Shown here one piece after another: positions 10,966 through 21,763 of a stretch of DNA of 64,000 bases. Each line of letters begins with the position of its first letter. The first letter of the stretch is position 1. The position numbers and the translations under genes are program-made. Source of the stretch: Pseudocercospora fijiensis CIRAD86 (taxonomy: Eukaryota; Ascomycota; Dothideomycetes; Mycosphaerellales; Mycosphaerellaceae); assembly GCF_000340215.1 (NCBI RefSeq), contig NW_006921538.1, positions 3,143,869 to 3,207,868 of the forward strand, given 5' to 3'. Under the pieces are notes generated by a model. The model had not been told where the DNA came from, made no database searches, and was given only the letters and a program-made list of their open reading frames with translations.

Positions 10966-11627
10966 TGTCCAACAGCTTATGGCTCAAACGAGTATGGATT
11001 CCCTCTCTGGGTGCTTCAACTCATTTTTGTCCTCATATTATTGGTGGCTTCCAGCTTTGCCCTGTATGGGCTGGCCTACATTGATAGGGAGGACGAATCA
11101 GACACATACGACAATGTCTACACTGCGCTTGAGTTAGTACCCTGTTTAGTGCCGTGGCCGCTGTTTACATTGCCATTTGCGGATTGACCATACTGTTCAC
11201 TCTCGCCGAAATAATAATCTTACTCGCACGCAAGCGACTCATCAGTCCTGTGGTCGCAGTGTCGCCCGAAAGCATTCCGACCCTGATCTGGTTCATCATC
11301 TTTATTCTGGTCATCGTGGGCGTTGCGCAGAGGGAGGTGGTAGTAACAGTGCTCTTGCTTTCATTTTCATAATCATTGTCTTGTGAGTTGAGTCTTCTTC
11401 GCGGCTCCTCGTCGGCCATGTGAGCTTTGTGCTAAACTTTTTCGTAGCGCGACCAGCCTGGGAAAGCTCACATACAGCTCCGTCATCCGGCATCGCTATC
11501 GCAAGAATCGCAGTGCTGCCCGTGGGACCTATAGCGCTCCGGGCAACGCGGAGACAGGGCTGCAAGCCTTGCACTGCATACATATAACCCCAGCGCTGGA
11601 GCTCCGGCGAATCCGTTCCGGTAGATA
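10966..11627 (+). CDS. Four-TM membrane protein, MARVEL-like, with a frame break
   Basis: Four hydrophobic segments follow each other: WVLQLIFVLILLVASSFALY (about 10,999-11,060), VAAVYIAICGLTILFTLAEI (11,151-11,210), IPTLIWFIIFILVIVGVA (11,275-11,330) and a short SALAFIFIIIVL helix (11,345-11,385). An intron with donor GTGAGT and acceptor CGTAG (about 11,381-11,447) leads into a hydrophilic basic tail (YRKNRSAARGTYSAPGNAETG) ending at 11,627. Four-TM topology plus a short basic tail with YR and PG residues fits fungal MARVEL-like proteins, but no signature proves it. Segments 1 and 2 are in different frames at about 11,130-11,150 and I find no good intron there. The start codon is also unclear; 10,966 is one ATG. 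This could be a decayed gene. Confidence 0.45.
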
Positions 11628-13560
11628 GAACTATTCAGCGAGAGTTGAATTATTGTGTTCTGAAACTGATCTTGTCGGTGTGGTGACCTTCCCGCGACGC
11701 TTCTCCCAACCCAACAACTCACCAACAAAGACCAACAGGCGACGCAGCTGGATACTATGTATGTGTGATGACAGCGCGCCGAACGGTTCGTGTGAGATGC
11801 AGCAGAATGCAGGACGATACCAGGTGGCACGATCGTGTGCCTGTCTCGTCTTGTACCAACATGTCACCAGAAGTAACAATGCATGATGCCCGGTCCGGCG
11901 GCCCTGTTCATCAGCAGCTTTTGTTCGACGGCTGTTGCCGGCTCGCCAGCATTTGCAATTCTCAACGTCCTTCTTTGGTATTTCCCAAGAAGCTTGCTCC
12001 TCCACCCTGGCGGCCAGCGGTGCCAAAAGGCCAGAGTGCTATCTTTGACCATCCGAACCAGACGCTTTATGTATGGTATGCTGGTGTGTTTCACAGGCGA
12101 TCTGCAGCTGGCGTCGGCCTGGCACTTGAAACACGTTCACCACCATAGGCTTTCGACGGTCAATGATGTCTATTCCAAGCAGTCTGCCATGTCCTCACGT
12201 GCTCCGGGAGTAGTGAACGGCGAGTCAGTGCCACAGTGCCACTGGCGATGCAATTCCATCGACGCCTGACGAGGACCAGCGTCTTCTCACGTGGCAGACC
12301 GCTTTTGCTCTCGGCTCGCTTCCATTTTTGCTTTGCTCATGTATCGCGCGCGTCTCACAGTCACACATCGCCGTCGAGGTTCGAGATCGAGCATGTCATC
12401 GGCGCCTTGGGCAGCATTACTCGTGCTTCCGGCAGACACCGAATGCTAGAATATGAATTATGAAATGCCCCCGAATTATGAATAGCGCTGCCCAAAAAGT
12501 CGCAGATCATTACCGCACGTGCATTGCCCGGGCGGCAGACACCTCCCTACATCCTTGCCAGACCATCGAGCGCTCCAAGAAAAGAAAAATTTCTCGAATT
12601 ATCTTCCTCGTCAATGCCCAGTCAGAAGTCTGTCGCCGACCTCGTTTCCGCGGCATCTGCATTGTGATTATTATTCACCCACCCGCCCGCGTTGCAGTGC
12701 GCAATGGGCGCTTTTGTGACGACCGAGAAACGATCTTCACATCCCTGCAGGCACGACGAGAATGAGATAGGTATGGGAGTCGCCGGCGGCACGCACTATG
12801 TTTCGCCCTGCTTCCACCCATTTGCGAGGCGCGCCGGAGCCTTTGCCTTTCGGCACTTCACACCACCGTTGGATGTCAAGTGATGTCAGTTCGGCGACCT
12901 ATGCCTGTCAATAGAAGGTTTCTCCCCCGGTTTGGCAATGCCCACGAAATGGAGACGGCAAGCAGAGCTGGCTGGCTCGCTCATTACCCTTGCTGGGCAC
13001 GGCCGCCAACTCTGCTAGCCTGGTCCTGCGACCTGGGCTATCGAGCAGTCTTGCACGTCCTCGGGCAAGCGTGTCTGCCTGGTGCCAACAGCACGGCCAT
13101 GCCATGCCGGGGCACCCTGGAAGACTCCTCGCACTGAAGGGTCGGCTTGGGCAGGGACTGAGCAGACCGCGTCACAGCCTGCACAGCGAAGATCCTGGTG
13201 GATGGTGGAAAGCCTTGTGTGTCCTCAAGGTTGATGGTTCGACTGCAGCACGACCCAGGCCGCAATGCCAATTCGCTGGTTGGTGCATCTGGTTGCGCCT
13301 CACGTAAGAAAGAGCCTTGCCGTCACTCGTCCACAATAATCTCTGTACCACAGTGATCTGCGAACACTAGTCTTCCCACAGCATTTGCGTTGTTGCAGCT
13401 GCAGGCCAAGTCTGCCGATTGCACATAATGACCTCCGGCGCACCAGCGGAACCTACGACAACAGGTTACGCTCCTAACGAGTCCAGGAGAGCTGCGGCAC
13501 TGCCAACTCGTATCGAGGAGCCATTCGCAAGACAGTACGTGCGACCCTCAAGCCGCATCG
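11628..13560. other. Long spacer without supported gene
   Basis: ORFs of 60-130 codons overlap on both strands throughout, with GC-balanced codon use and no domain, signal peptide or intron pattern. I see no transposon ends and no RIP signature. A second ATG-led frame (13,428-13,625) lies just upstream of the next gene in another frame; it could be an upstream exon, but I found no splice sites that join it. Confidence 0.4.
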
Positions 13561-14676
13561 ATGGCGACGGTGACCTGCACGAAGGATCTTCGACTGATCG
13601 AGAACAGGCAACGACTGCAAGATAGAGATCCGTGGGCTGCTTCGCGCCCGCCGCCAGCGCTCAGGTATGCTCATACCTATACTGGTTCTGCTCCATCACA
13701 CACTCATCAGTCTGTGAAAAGCTTTCCAGCTCCACCGGGGTTGCCATCTGCCAACCGCACCACGGCGGGATACCCGCCTTTTTCTACAACACAAGCACAG
13801 CGCTGGGCCAGAGAGGAATGGTCCAGCCGACCAGCAGCGCCATATCAAGAGATCCCATTGCTCTCGGGCTGGGCGGCATCACCACTGTCTGCTCAATTTC
13901 CTACCTCGCAGACACCGATGCCTCCCGGAAGTGATCGGAGTCCTCGCTCAGGCTACTCAGCGTATGGAAGCGCTTGGCCCGGACCGCCTCTACGCCGTAG
14001 CTCTTCCGAAGAGGCGCGAATGAGCCCGTTGGTGGGTGCATACTACGGTGGAGATGCAGGCTCCAGTGCCGCCAGTCTACAGAACAAGGCTTTCCCCCAG
14101 AGACGACCATCTAACAGAGACGAATTCGACGGACCATCCCAGCTCCTCGACAAACCAGACGATAACGGTATCGAACCGAAAGAAGAAGATTTACCCCAAC
14201 TACCCATCACTTTATACGCCCAGGAACAGGACGAGATTCTATCCAAAGTAAACGACAGATTGTCACAATGTGCGTTCGACTTCGTCGCCAAATACCAGTT
14301 TCCCATCCCCATCGAACCCGACAAGCGACCAGTACGAGTACCCGGCGACCGAGAGTGGTCGGAGTGGGTTTACCTTCTGAAGCGACTCGCAACGAAGAGA
14401 CGCATCCCAGCACGGGTGCTGTACAACGGTCAAATCAAACAACTAATCACGATCCTCGAAAACAGCTTGGAAATGAGACATGCGGCCAAGCATCAGTCTA
14501 GGCCGCTGAAGGACGACAGAAACATTCTTCAGCTCATCAGCTCAGGACTACAGGTCGCCAAAATTTTGAAGGATGCACCGGCGATGCAATATCTCGACAG
14601 TCTGTACATCCAGACGGAGCGGTTGATTCAGAGCCGCAGAGCACCAGCGCCCTCGCCATTCAACACGTCCATGTAA
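13561..14676 (+). CDS. Hypothetical protein with conserved-looking helical C-terminal domain
   Basis: A 371-residue frame. The first 200 residues are Ser/Pro-rich and disordered. From about residue 215 (LPITLYAQEQDEILSKVNDRL) to residue 355 the sequence becomes compact and helical, with aromatic blocks such as FVAKYQFPIPIEPDKRPV and WSEWVYLLKRLATKRRIPA, followed by helices to IQTERLIQSRR. This layout suggests a disordered regulatory N-terminus and one folded domain. A 46-base stretch (GTATGC...CATCAG, about 13,666-13,711) could be an unspliced in-frame intron-like segment or simply coding. I do not recognise the family and assign no function. Confidence 0.6.
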   Translation: MATVTCTKDLRLIENRQRLQDRDPWAASRPPPALRYAHTYTGSAPSHTHQSVKSFPAPPGLPSANRTTAGYPPFSTTQAQRWAREEWSSRPAAPYQEIPLLSGWAASPLSAQFPTSQTPMPPGSDRSPRSGYSAYGSAWPGPPLRRSSSEEARMSPLVGAYYGGDAGSSAASLQNKAFPQRRPSNRDEFDGPSQLLDKPDDNGIEPKEEDLPQLPITLYAQEQDEILSKVNDRLSQCAFDFVAKYQFPIPIEPDKRPVRVPGDREWSEWVYLLKRLATKRRIPARVLYNGQIKQLITILENSLEMRHAAKHQSRPLKDDRNILQLISSGLQVAKILKDAPAMQYLDSLYIQTERLIQSRRAPAPSPFNTSM

Positions 14677-16829
14677 GCGTGCACGTGAGGGTACTAGATC
14701 ACTGCATTCCCGGACTTCGCTTCAATGCAGAGGTTTGACGTGGCTATAGGCTTTCGATTCTCCAGCCACAGCAATTCAATTCCTCGGTGCGACAACCCTC
14801 TAATATTGCTCCGGGCTCCAAGCACGACGTCACGCTTTACGGCACGGTGCACGAGGCATGGTCGATTGCTAAGCTCAGCTATTGACAGGAATAAGAGCAA
14901 GATTTCCTTCTAATGTGTATTCGAAGTGCTGTATTCTGTATCTCTTTTGGTCGGCTTTCTGGACATATTAGCCGGCAAGAGACGACAGATTCGATCGGCA
15001 AGGCGTTTTCCGAGGCGGCGCAAGCACGGAATCTCTTATTCGGAGAAACGGAAGACAGACGAAAAATTCGCCATCATCAGAGTCCCCTAGGCTCTGAGCA
15101 TGTACGATGGCAGCGAGAAAGAGAGTTCAGTAAGGATCGGACAAGTTCTTTGAGAGAGAACGGCACAGCGGGATGTTGCAGGATGTTTCATAGAGTTTTA
15201 AGGTTGGATTAGGACATGCAGAAGAAATGTAGGAAAACGTGTGAGATGTTTTTTTTTTCGAAAAAAGACAGCGCATCAAAATCCCAGGCGAGAAGCGAGC
15301 TGGGACAGGACATGAATACTCGTACGGCACGGCAAATGCGAGCATTGGGTGTAGTCGGAACAGAAATTGCTACCTAGACGCTAGCACTATTTTCGACGTC
15401 CATTTCCTTTGAACCTTAACTCTGACGTGCCAACGAGCTTCTTCACAGATGAGGAATGTGGATGCAAATTGCCGGAATATCCACCAGATTGGTTCAATGA
15501 AGATGGAATCACTTATTAGGTAGGGCATCCACTTTCCTCCCAAGGAAGTCCATGACTGTACCTGCTAACTCTGTATCTCCCGAACTGTCATTTTGGTTTT
15601 TATTTAGATTTCCAATGTGTCCCTTATTCTATGCACAATCCCTGAAGGACATTGCAGGTCTCGTGATTCAACGTGCAGCATTGTAATAATAAGAAAGCAC
15701 GATACAGTACATTGCCTGTCAGGCGTATGTAGCGTGTGATGAGCCAATCGAGATTTGTAAATTTGCAACAATAATGGAGTGCCCGGCTCGACGTCCGCAT
15801 TATTGGTGAGCTGCATGTCAAACATGTGAGGACCTTCGCGCTTTCGAGACACACGCCTTTGACATCCTTTCCCGTATGTACGTACGCCGGCAGTTCTCTC
15901 ATGATGTCGGCGTATGCTCCCCTTTCCAGGTCTAGGTATCCCGCTTCCAGTCTTCCAGGGATTCTAAATATCATCAGCGTCGCCCTGGACCAGCATTACC
16001 TGCGTCCTGCGGCCAGTTGTCGTGTAACTTCGTCAGTGGATCGATGACGGCGAACTCTTGGTCAGGGCATGTAGTGGAGAGGCAGCTGTTCCCTTTCCGG
16101 CTGCAGTGAATTGCTCACGATGGCTCGTGTCTGGGAGCTAGTGATGGAGCCCACCATCCAGTATATGGTATACACATTGTATATTATACCATCATGACCA
16201 TGTATACAGCCTTTACGGCCGGAGAGTCGATACAGGCTTAGCAGCCGGACTTCCTAGGTTATCAAGGTATTCGCACGGGCCCTTACCTGTATACACCGGG
16301 TATATACTGGTATATTATACGGTGTATACAGGGCCAATTCCTAGTATACCGAATCCTTCTCGCCAAGCATCTTTTCCAACCTCTTCCTGTTGCTGAACTT
16401 ATGCCATATCAATCTGCAGAATTGCAGCAGTCTGGCAAGCTAACCGGGAGCAGTCCGTCATCCACAGCAATACAGGTGAAACAGGCCGTGAGTCGATATC
16501 ACGCAAAGCTGTGTCTCCGAGACATTGGAATAGCTTGGTCACTGGCGCGAAACAGGCTGGCGCGCATGTGGTGCTCAGCGAGACTGGAATAGCAGAGTTC
16601 TCTGCACTGCACTTGCCTTGAAGCATATTCTACTATGGCAGGCGCGTGCGTGCTTCGAGGCAGTAGCTACTACGCACCTGTCAACAGCAACAACTCCCTC
16701 CCTCCTTCCTGCTTTCCCTATGCACGACGCATCTCAAATCTTTCGCGCAACCATTCGCTTTGCCACCGCCCATAAGGATCTCACATTTCCATCCCACCAA
16801 GTCGACTCGCTCTCGCAATCACCAACTTC
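14677..16829. other. Long spacer with nested inverted repeats
   Basis: No gene supported. At 16,160-16,335 there are TA-rich inverted repeats (separate entry). The 500 bases before 16,830 are the presumed promoter of the secreted-protein gene and contain pyrimidine-rich runs (CTCCCTCCCTCC near 16,695). Other ORFs are short and unconvincing. Confidence 0.4.
16164..16332. repeat. Paired inverted repeats, GTATAC-rich
   Basis: One perfect palindrome has 13-bp arms CCTGTATACACCG (16,286-16,298) and CGGTGTATACAGG (16,320-16,332) around 21 bases. A second, weaker one lies near 16,164-16,193 with ATGGTATA and TATACCAT arms. The two share GTATAC and TATTATAC words in a stretch of about 170 bp, which could be the remnant of a small non-autonomous transposon. 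No target duplication was identified. Confidence 0.6.
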
Positions 16830-17586
16830 ATGATGGCGCATCTTAGCCAAATGATCGCTTTTCTCGGCCTTGCTTCGCTACTTGTCGCTACACCCGTCTC
16901 TCAGTCCTCTTCGTATGCCGTCGGATATGCCTCAGACAACGTAACACTCAGCAATCTTGACCTTCTCGATATCCACAGCACTTCCGACAATCCCAATGAG
17001 GCGGCCATTCACTGCTATACGGACGATAAGTGGTGTTACGGGATCTCTCGTATATGGGCAGCGAGAGCGCTCAATTGGTTCTGTAACCACTTCAACGGAT
17101 ACATCTTCATGGACAGCTCCACTTACAATACTGGCGATTGGTGCGCTCATCGACCTGAAAAGGACCGAGACCAAACAGCTCACCAAGTCACCTAGGTATT
17201 ACGCTCCAAGTGATAAACCTCACCGTACGCCTTACATCGATGAAGTCTGGGAGGAGGGACATATCAAAATGAACATCTTCACCATCGGCACATGCGATCC
17301 GCCTGTGGAAATGAATTTCGACGTCTGCTATGTCAATATGATGGCAGCTGTTGACAGGTACGTCTGCTTCACGGGACTTCTTTTCAATGATCACAAGCTA
17401 ATGGCACAGCTGCGATACGGTCGGGGAGAACAACAAGCATGGTGGCACCGCTAGTTCCGGCTGTCTCCAGTATTCGTTCCAACCGAATCCTCAATTCTGG
17501 CCAAACTGCAAGGTGCGTATTTCCTTGGTGAAATGCCTGCTCAATATTCTGACTTTCTTGTTCAGCTGAGGCAAGATCAAACATGA
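16830..17586 (+). CDS. Small cysteine-rich secreted protein
   Basis: Four exons: 16830-17140, 17196-17357, 17410-17512, 17566-17586. Introns have donors GTGCGC, GTACGT, GTGCGT and acceptors CCTAG, GCACAG, GTTCAG, with a GCTAAT branch site in the second; the splicing restores one frame of 198 residues. The N-terminus is a clear signal peptide (hydrophobic MIAFLGLASLLVAT, likely cleavage after VATPVS). The mature part has eight cysteines: HCY, WCY, FCN, TCD, VCY, SCD, GCL and NCK, an even number compatible with disulfides. It includes ENNKHGG just before the C-terminal Cys pair. Size, secretion and Cys content fit a candidate effector or other extracellular protein; I recognise no named family and no enzymatic motif. 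The first intron's donor is non-optimal, so that junction is the least certain. Confidence 0.75.
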
Positions 17587-19189
17587 GGCCGAACTGGGTG
17601 GGAGGCCGAAGTTTCGTACCGGCGGCTTCGCGCTCAGAGTCCACAGCATGACACGAAACAGTAGGTATCATCATGGGAGTCGTGGCACTGCATACTTTAT
17701 TACGGCACTGCATATCTTGACATCTGCAGGTTTTGGCATCAAGAGTACAACAGCATGAAGCATATACAAGTGCAGATTGACGTAGATAAAGTCAAATATA
17801 ATGCATTATGGGTACTGTGCAAGCTGACTCTTCGAGGCCCAGCACAGCGGTTCACACCGCTCCAAATGTACAATAATATCACTCGAAGCTGCATTTGTGA
17901 AGGCTCGGCTGGCGCTACACAAGCTGAAGCGTCGGTCGTTGTTCTCAGCCATTAACGGATGTGTTGTCAGATGTCTCAGGCATATCCCTGCAGTCAAATG
18001 CTGGTGTTGCAGGAGCGAAGCCTCTGACCGTACCGATCGCGAAAGTGTGTTCTACATCATGTCAGATCCACGGAGCAAGGATGTTAATCGCGGCCTCACA
18101 TGAAGACACAAAGTTGTTGCAATGGCATTGTTCAAGTGACAGATGACAGGTCACAAGTAGAAGTTTCACAGCCCTTTGGATGCTGTGGCATGTCTGTGAT
18201 ACCAAGACTCGAAACATATCACTGCTAAACATACATAGCATGACACAATCAATACTCTACACGGACCCCAACCACCACACCGCGATGAACACGAGGTTCT
18301 CCTCCTAGACGCCATGATCAACAGTTCGATGCACCGGCGGTCACATCATACCTTGTGGGACAAGGGCCCGATTTGTCAGTAGTCCGCTTCAGCCTTGAAG
18401 CCTCACTTTCTACTCCCACATGGCTGCAAAGTTGCAAACCGGCTATGCTCGTTCAGAGACACGTGGAGTGCCAAGGAGGAGATCAGATTTGGGAAGATGC
18501 GAGGGTGGGGTCTGGTCTGGTTTGATGATGTCTGATGGGTGATGGGTGAGGTGTTGATTCCCTATTCTTGTGTTGATGTTCAAAGCAGACTTGGGCATTC
18601 GCAGAAAGCCATGAAGACGCAGCTCTGCTTTGGATTGGCCGAGTCAGGATATTGCAACGTGAAGCTGGTGTCCGTGGTAGTCGCACTGATTCCGTTGGAG
18701 TTGCAAATTGTGCTGTGCCTTTCAGCGCGGTGTTGGCCAGCAGCATTCATAGTCTTGGAGTCAATGCTGACGTTGCGTTCTTTTCAATGTGCCGCCGGTA
18801 TAGGAGACGCTATGCAGCTTCGTGCACATGCAGAAGCGGCCTCGGCGCACCTTCGAGCTGCAGGTTGCAGCACATCTTCTCCCTTGCAGAAATGGCTTTG
18901 TTCTGAGAGGTCGGTGAGGCAGAGTTTATGCTTTTTCTTGGCGGAGTTTCATGCGGAGAAACCCAGTCCTTTGTCGAAAATTTATGTCATTCGCACTTGC
19001 CGAGCATCCCATACCGTATCTGTGCTCACTTGCGCTCTTTCTTTCTCTCTGACTCTTCACCTCACTTATTTGACTCACCACCTCACGTCCCCGCATAGCA
19101 TAGCATCTCTGGTATAAGAACAGCTCGCTGCTACACATTGCATTCTCTGGACCTTCCTCCTTCCATCGACCTTTGAGCGAGACCACAAC
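17587..19189. other. Long spacer upstream of homocitrate synthase
   Basis: No convincing gene. The ORF at 18,539-19,117 (plus) overlaps several others, lacks domains, and ends where the homocitrate synthase 5' leader should lie. The last 200 bases contain pyrimidine-rich runs (CTTTCTTTCTCTCT and CACCTCACTT), typical of fungal promoters. Confidence 0.4.
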
Positions 19190-20704
19190 ATGTGTCCGAC
19201 ACCAGAGGCCAACGGCCACCCCAATGGCACCAATGGCACCAACGGCAGTTCAGTCAATGGCTCCGGCGAATATGTGTATGTTTGACGAAGATGCTCCTCC
19301 GCCCTAGATCCGCGACTGACCTCCCCAAGCGGATTCCCCAGCAATTTCTCATCGCGACCGCAAACGAGAAACCCCTACGCGCCAGTACCTGATTTCCTGA
19401 GCAACATCTCCAATTTCAAGATTATCGAGTCAACGCTGCGCGAGGGAGAACAATTCGCCAACGCCTTCTTCGACACCGAAACCAAGATCAAGATCGCCAA
19501 GGCACTTGATGAATTTGGCGTGGACTACATCGAGCTCACATCACCCGCAGCAAGCGAGCAGTCGAGGCTGGACTGCGAAGCAATCTGCAAGCTCGGATTG
19601 AAGGCCAAGATTCTGACACACGTAAGGTGTAACATGAGCGATGCCAAGCTTGCAGTCGCAACCGGCGTAGACGGTGTGGACGTGGTCATTGGTACCAGCA
19701 AGCATCTCATGGAGCACAGTCACGGCAAAGACATGGAGTACATCAAGAAGACCGCAATCGAAGTGATTGAGTACGTCAAGTCGCAAGGCAAGGAAATCAG
19801 ATTTAGCTCGGAAGACTCTTTCCGAAGTAATCTGGTTGATCTCCTCACTCTGTACAGCGCTGTCGACAAGGTTGGCGTAAACAGAGTCGGCATTGCGGAC
19901 ACCGTTGGCTGCGCGACTCCACGACAGGTATACGACCTGATCCGAACGCTCCGTGGCGTTGTCAGCTGCGATATCGAGACCCACTTCCACGACGACACGG
20001 GCTGTGCTATTGCAAACGCATACTGCGCGCTCGAGGCAGGTGCAACACACATCGACACCTCAGTTATCGGTATCGGTGAGCGGAATGGGATTACTCCGCT
20101 CGGTGGCCTCATGGCCCGCATGATTGTCGCAGACCGCGACTACGTCAAGAGCAAGTATAGGCTGGAGAAGATCAAGGAGATTGAAGACTTGGTCGCAGAG
20201 GCAGTTGAGATCAACGTGCCATTCAACAACCCAATCACGGGCTTCTGCGCCTTCACACACAAGGCCGGTATTCACGCCAAGGCCATCCTGAACAACCCAT
20301 CCACCTACGAAATCATCAACCCTGCAGACTTCGGCATGAGCAGATACGTGCACTTTGCATCCCGTCTCACTGGCTGGAACGCCATCAAGTCGCGTGCTGA
20401 GCAGCTCAGCCTGGAAATGACTGATGAGCAGATCAAGCAAGTCACGCTCAAGATCAAGGCTCTCGCAGACGTCAGACCGCTTGCAATTGACGACGCAGAC
20501 AGCATCATCAGGACCTTCCACTCCAACTTGAGCGCCGACAAGGAGAAGCCACTGCTCAACCTCTCGGAGCAGGAGAAGAAGAAGTTCGCCAAGGCCGAGG
20601 CCGACCTTAACAAGGAGTCCGAGAAGCGGGCGCTCGATGAGACGGTTGATCAGCAAGCCGATGTCCCAGTGGCCAAGAAGACCAAGACTGCGACTGTATC
20701 ATAG
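19190..20704 (+). CDS. LYS20: Homocitrate synthase
   Basis: Condenses acetyl-CoA with 2-oxoglutarate to homocitrate, the first committed step of fungal lysine biosynthesis by the alpha-aminoadipate route. Two exons, 19190-19275 and 19330-20704; the intron has donor GTATGT and acceptor CCCCAAG, and joins in frame to give 486 residues. Family landmarks: [18 protein letters not shown] near residue 60 (active-site Arg-Glu and metal-binding region of the TIM barrel), [41 protein letters not shown] (metal-binding His-x-His) and [12 protein letters not shown]. The Asn/Gly-rich head ([10 protein letters not shown]) is variable in fungi. The tail ends in KKTKTA, a basic patch. The family is usually feedback-inhibited by lysine; nothing at DNA level here shows regulation. 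The symbol follows yeast naming; filamentous fungi use other names. Confidence 0.95.
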
Positions 20705-21763
20705 ATGAGGACGCTCACCTCATGTTCAACGATATCTACGACATTTTCAAAATCCTGCTATTCAGGTGGCGTTCCGGGCAAGTTATACGCGGAAGGCATA
20801 AAAGCGAAGCGAAACAGCATCTGTACCTAGTAGGGCAGACCTCGGCATTGCCAGTAGAGTTGAGAATAATTCGAAACAATTGCTAGAAGCCAGAGAGCAC
20901 GCGAAGAGGCGCCTATTTATATTACGTTGTTGACCTGCTTTTTAGGAGTATGATGCGGTCGTGCTATTGTGAGAGACTACCTGCTGGAAGGGACGTGTAC
21001 GCCCGCTTTTGAAGAACCACAGCAAGCCTGACGACAAGGACACCGCGATTCACAGAACGCAGCCCGTCTTCCCGCCCAAGATCTGCAGGTATCCCGTCTG
21101 TCATCTCCAGATACCGCGCCTTTGTTCCGCTCATGGTCTACAGTGGAGCGAGTTTTTTTCATACCCCGCAGTATCTCGCATAACTCGGGAGACGATCCGC
21201 TGCATGAACCTGCGCCATGGTTTCTCCATCTACAACTAGAACATCATAACCTTTCGGCGACGTGGGGCAATTGTACTATTCTATTCAGCTGACCTATACT
21301 GGACGAGAGGAACGCCGAGCGATGTGCCAGGAAATGATACTTGAAAGGGTGCGTACGAGAAAAAGCTGACTGATGAGAGCTGAGCAAAGGAAGTGGATAC
21401 CACGACAAGAGTGCGATTGCCGCGAACCATTATCCTCTCAAGGGCTATTGCTGTGAACTGTTACACAACAGGTCAATCGCTAGTTAGCTCTCACTACGAG
21501 CTTGCTCAATTCGACCCGAACCGACCATTCGCCTAGTCTTAGCGGAACTACGAGGCGTGTAAGGACGGGCTACCAAGGGTGGCGGGGTGCAGTATGGCAT
21601 CTCTAGTACAAACTAAGGTTCAGCCCTGCAGTGCACTACTGAAGGGGAGGTGCGTGTCTATATAGGTCCCAGAAGCTCGCGCCTGTGCCGCCAACCCATC
21701 AACTGCCCAGCCTTTGCCTGCACTGAGCTTCATTGCGTTCAGGATACCTGATCATCTCTTGAA
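20705..21763. other. Intergenic spacer
   Basis: No supported gene. It contains the 3' region of homocitrate synthase and the promoter of the GMC oxidoreductase; a TATATAGG box-like word lies at about 21,658-21,665, roughly 100 bases before the start codon. Confidence 0.45.

Noticed and set aside
11653..13307. Many ORFs of 60-130 codons as a gene cluster
   Set aside because: Overlapping in all frames with no conserved-looking protein; typical of GC-balanced non-coding sequence.
18539..19117. 192-codon ORF upstream of homocitrate synthase
   Set aside because: It overlaps several alternative ORFs, lacks domains and runs into the probable 5' leader of the next gene.
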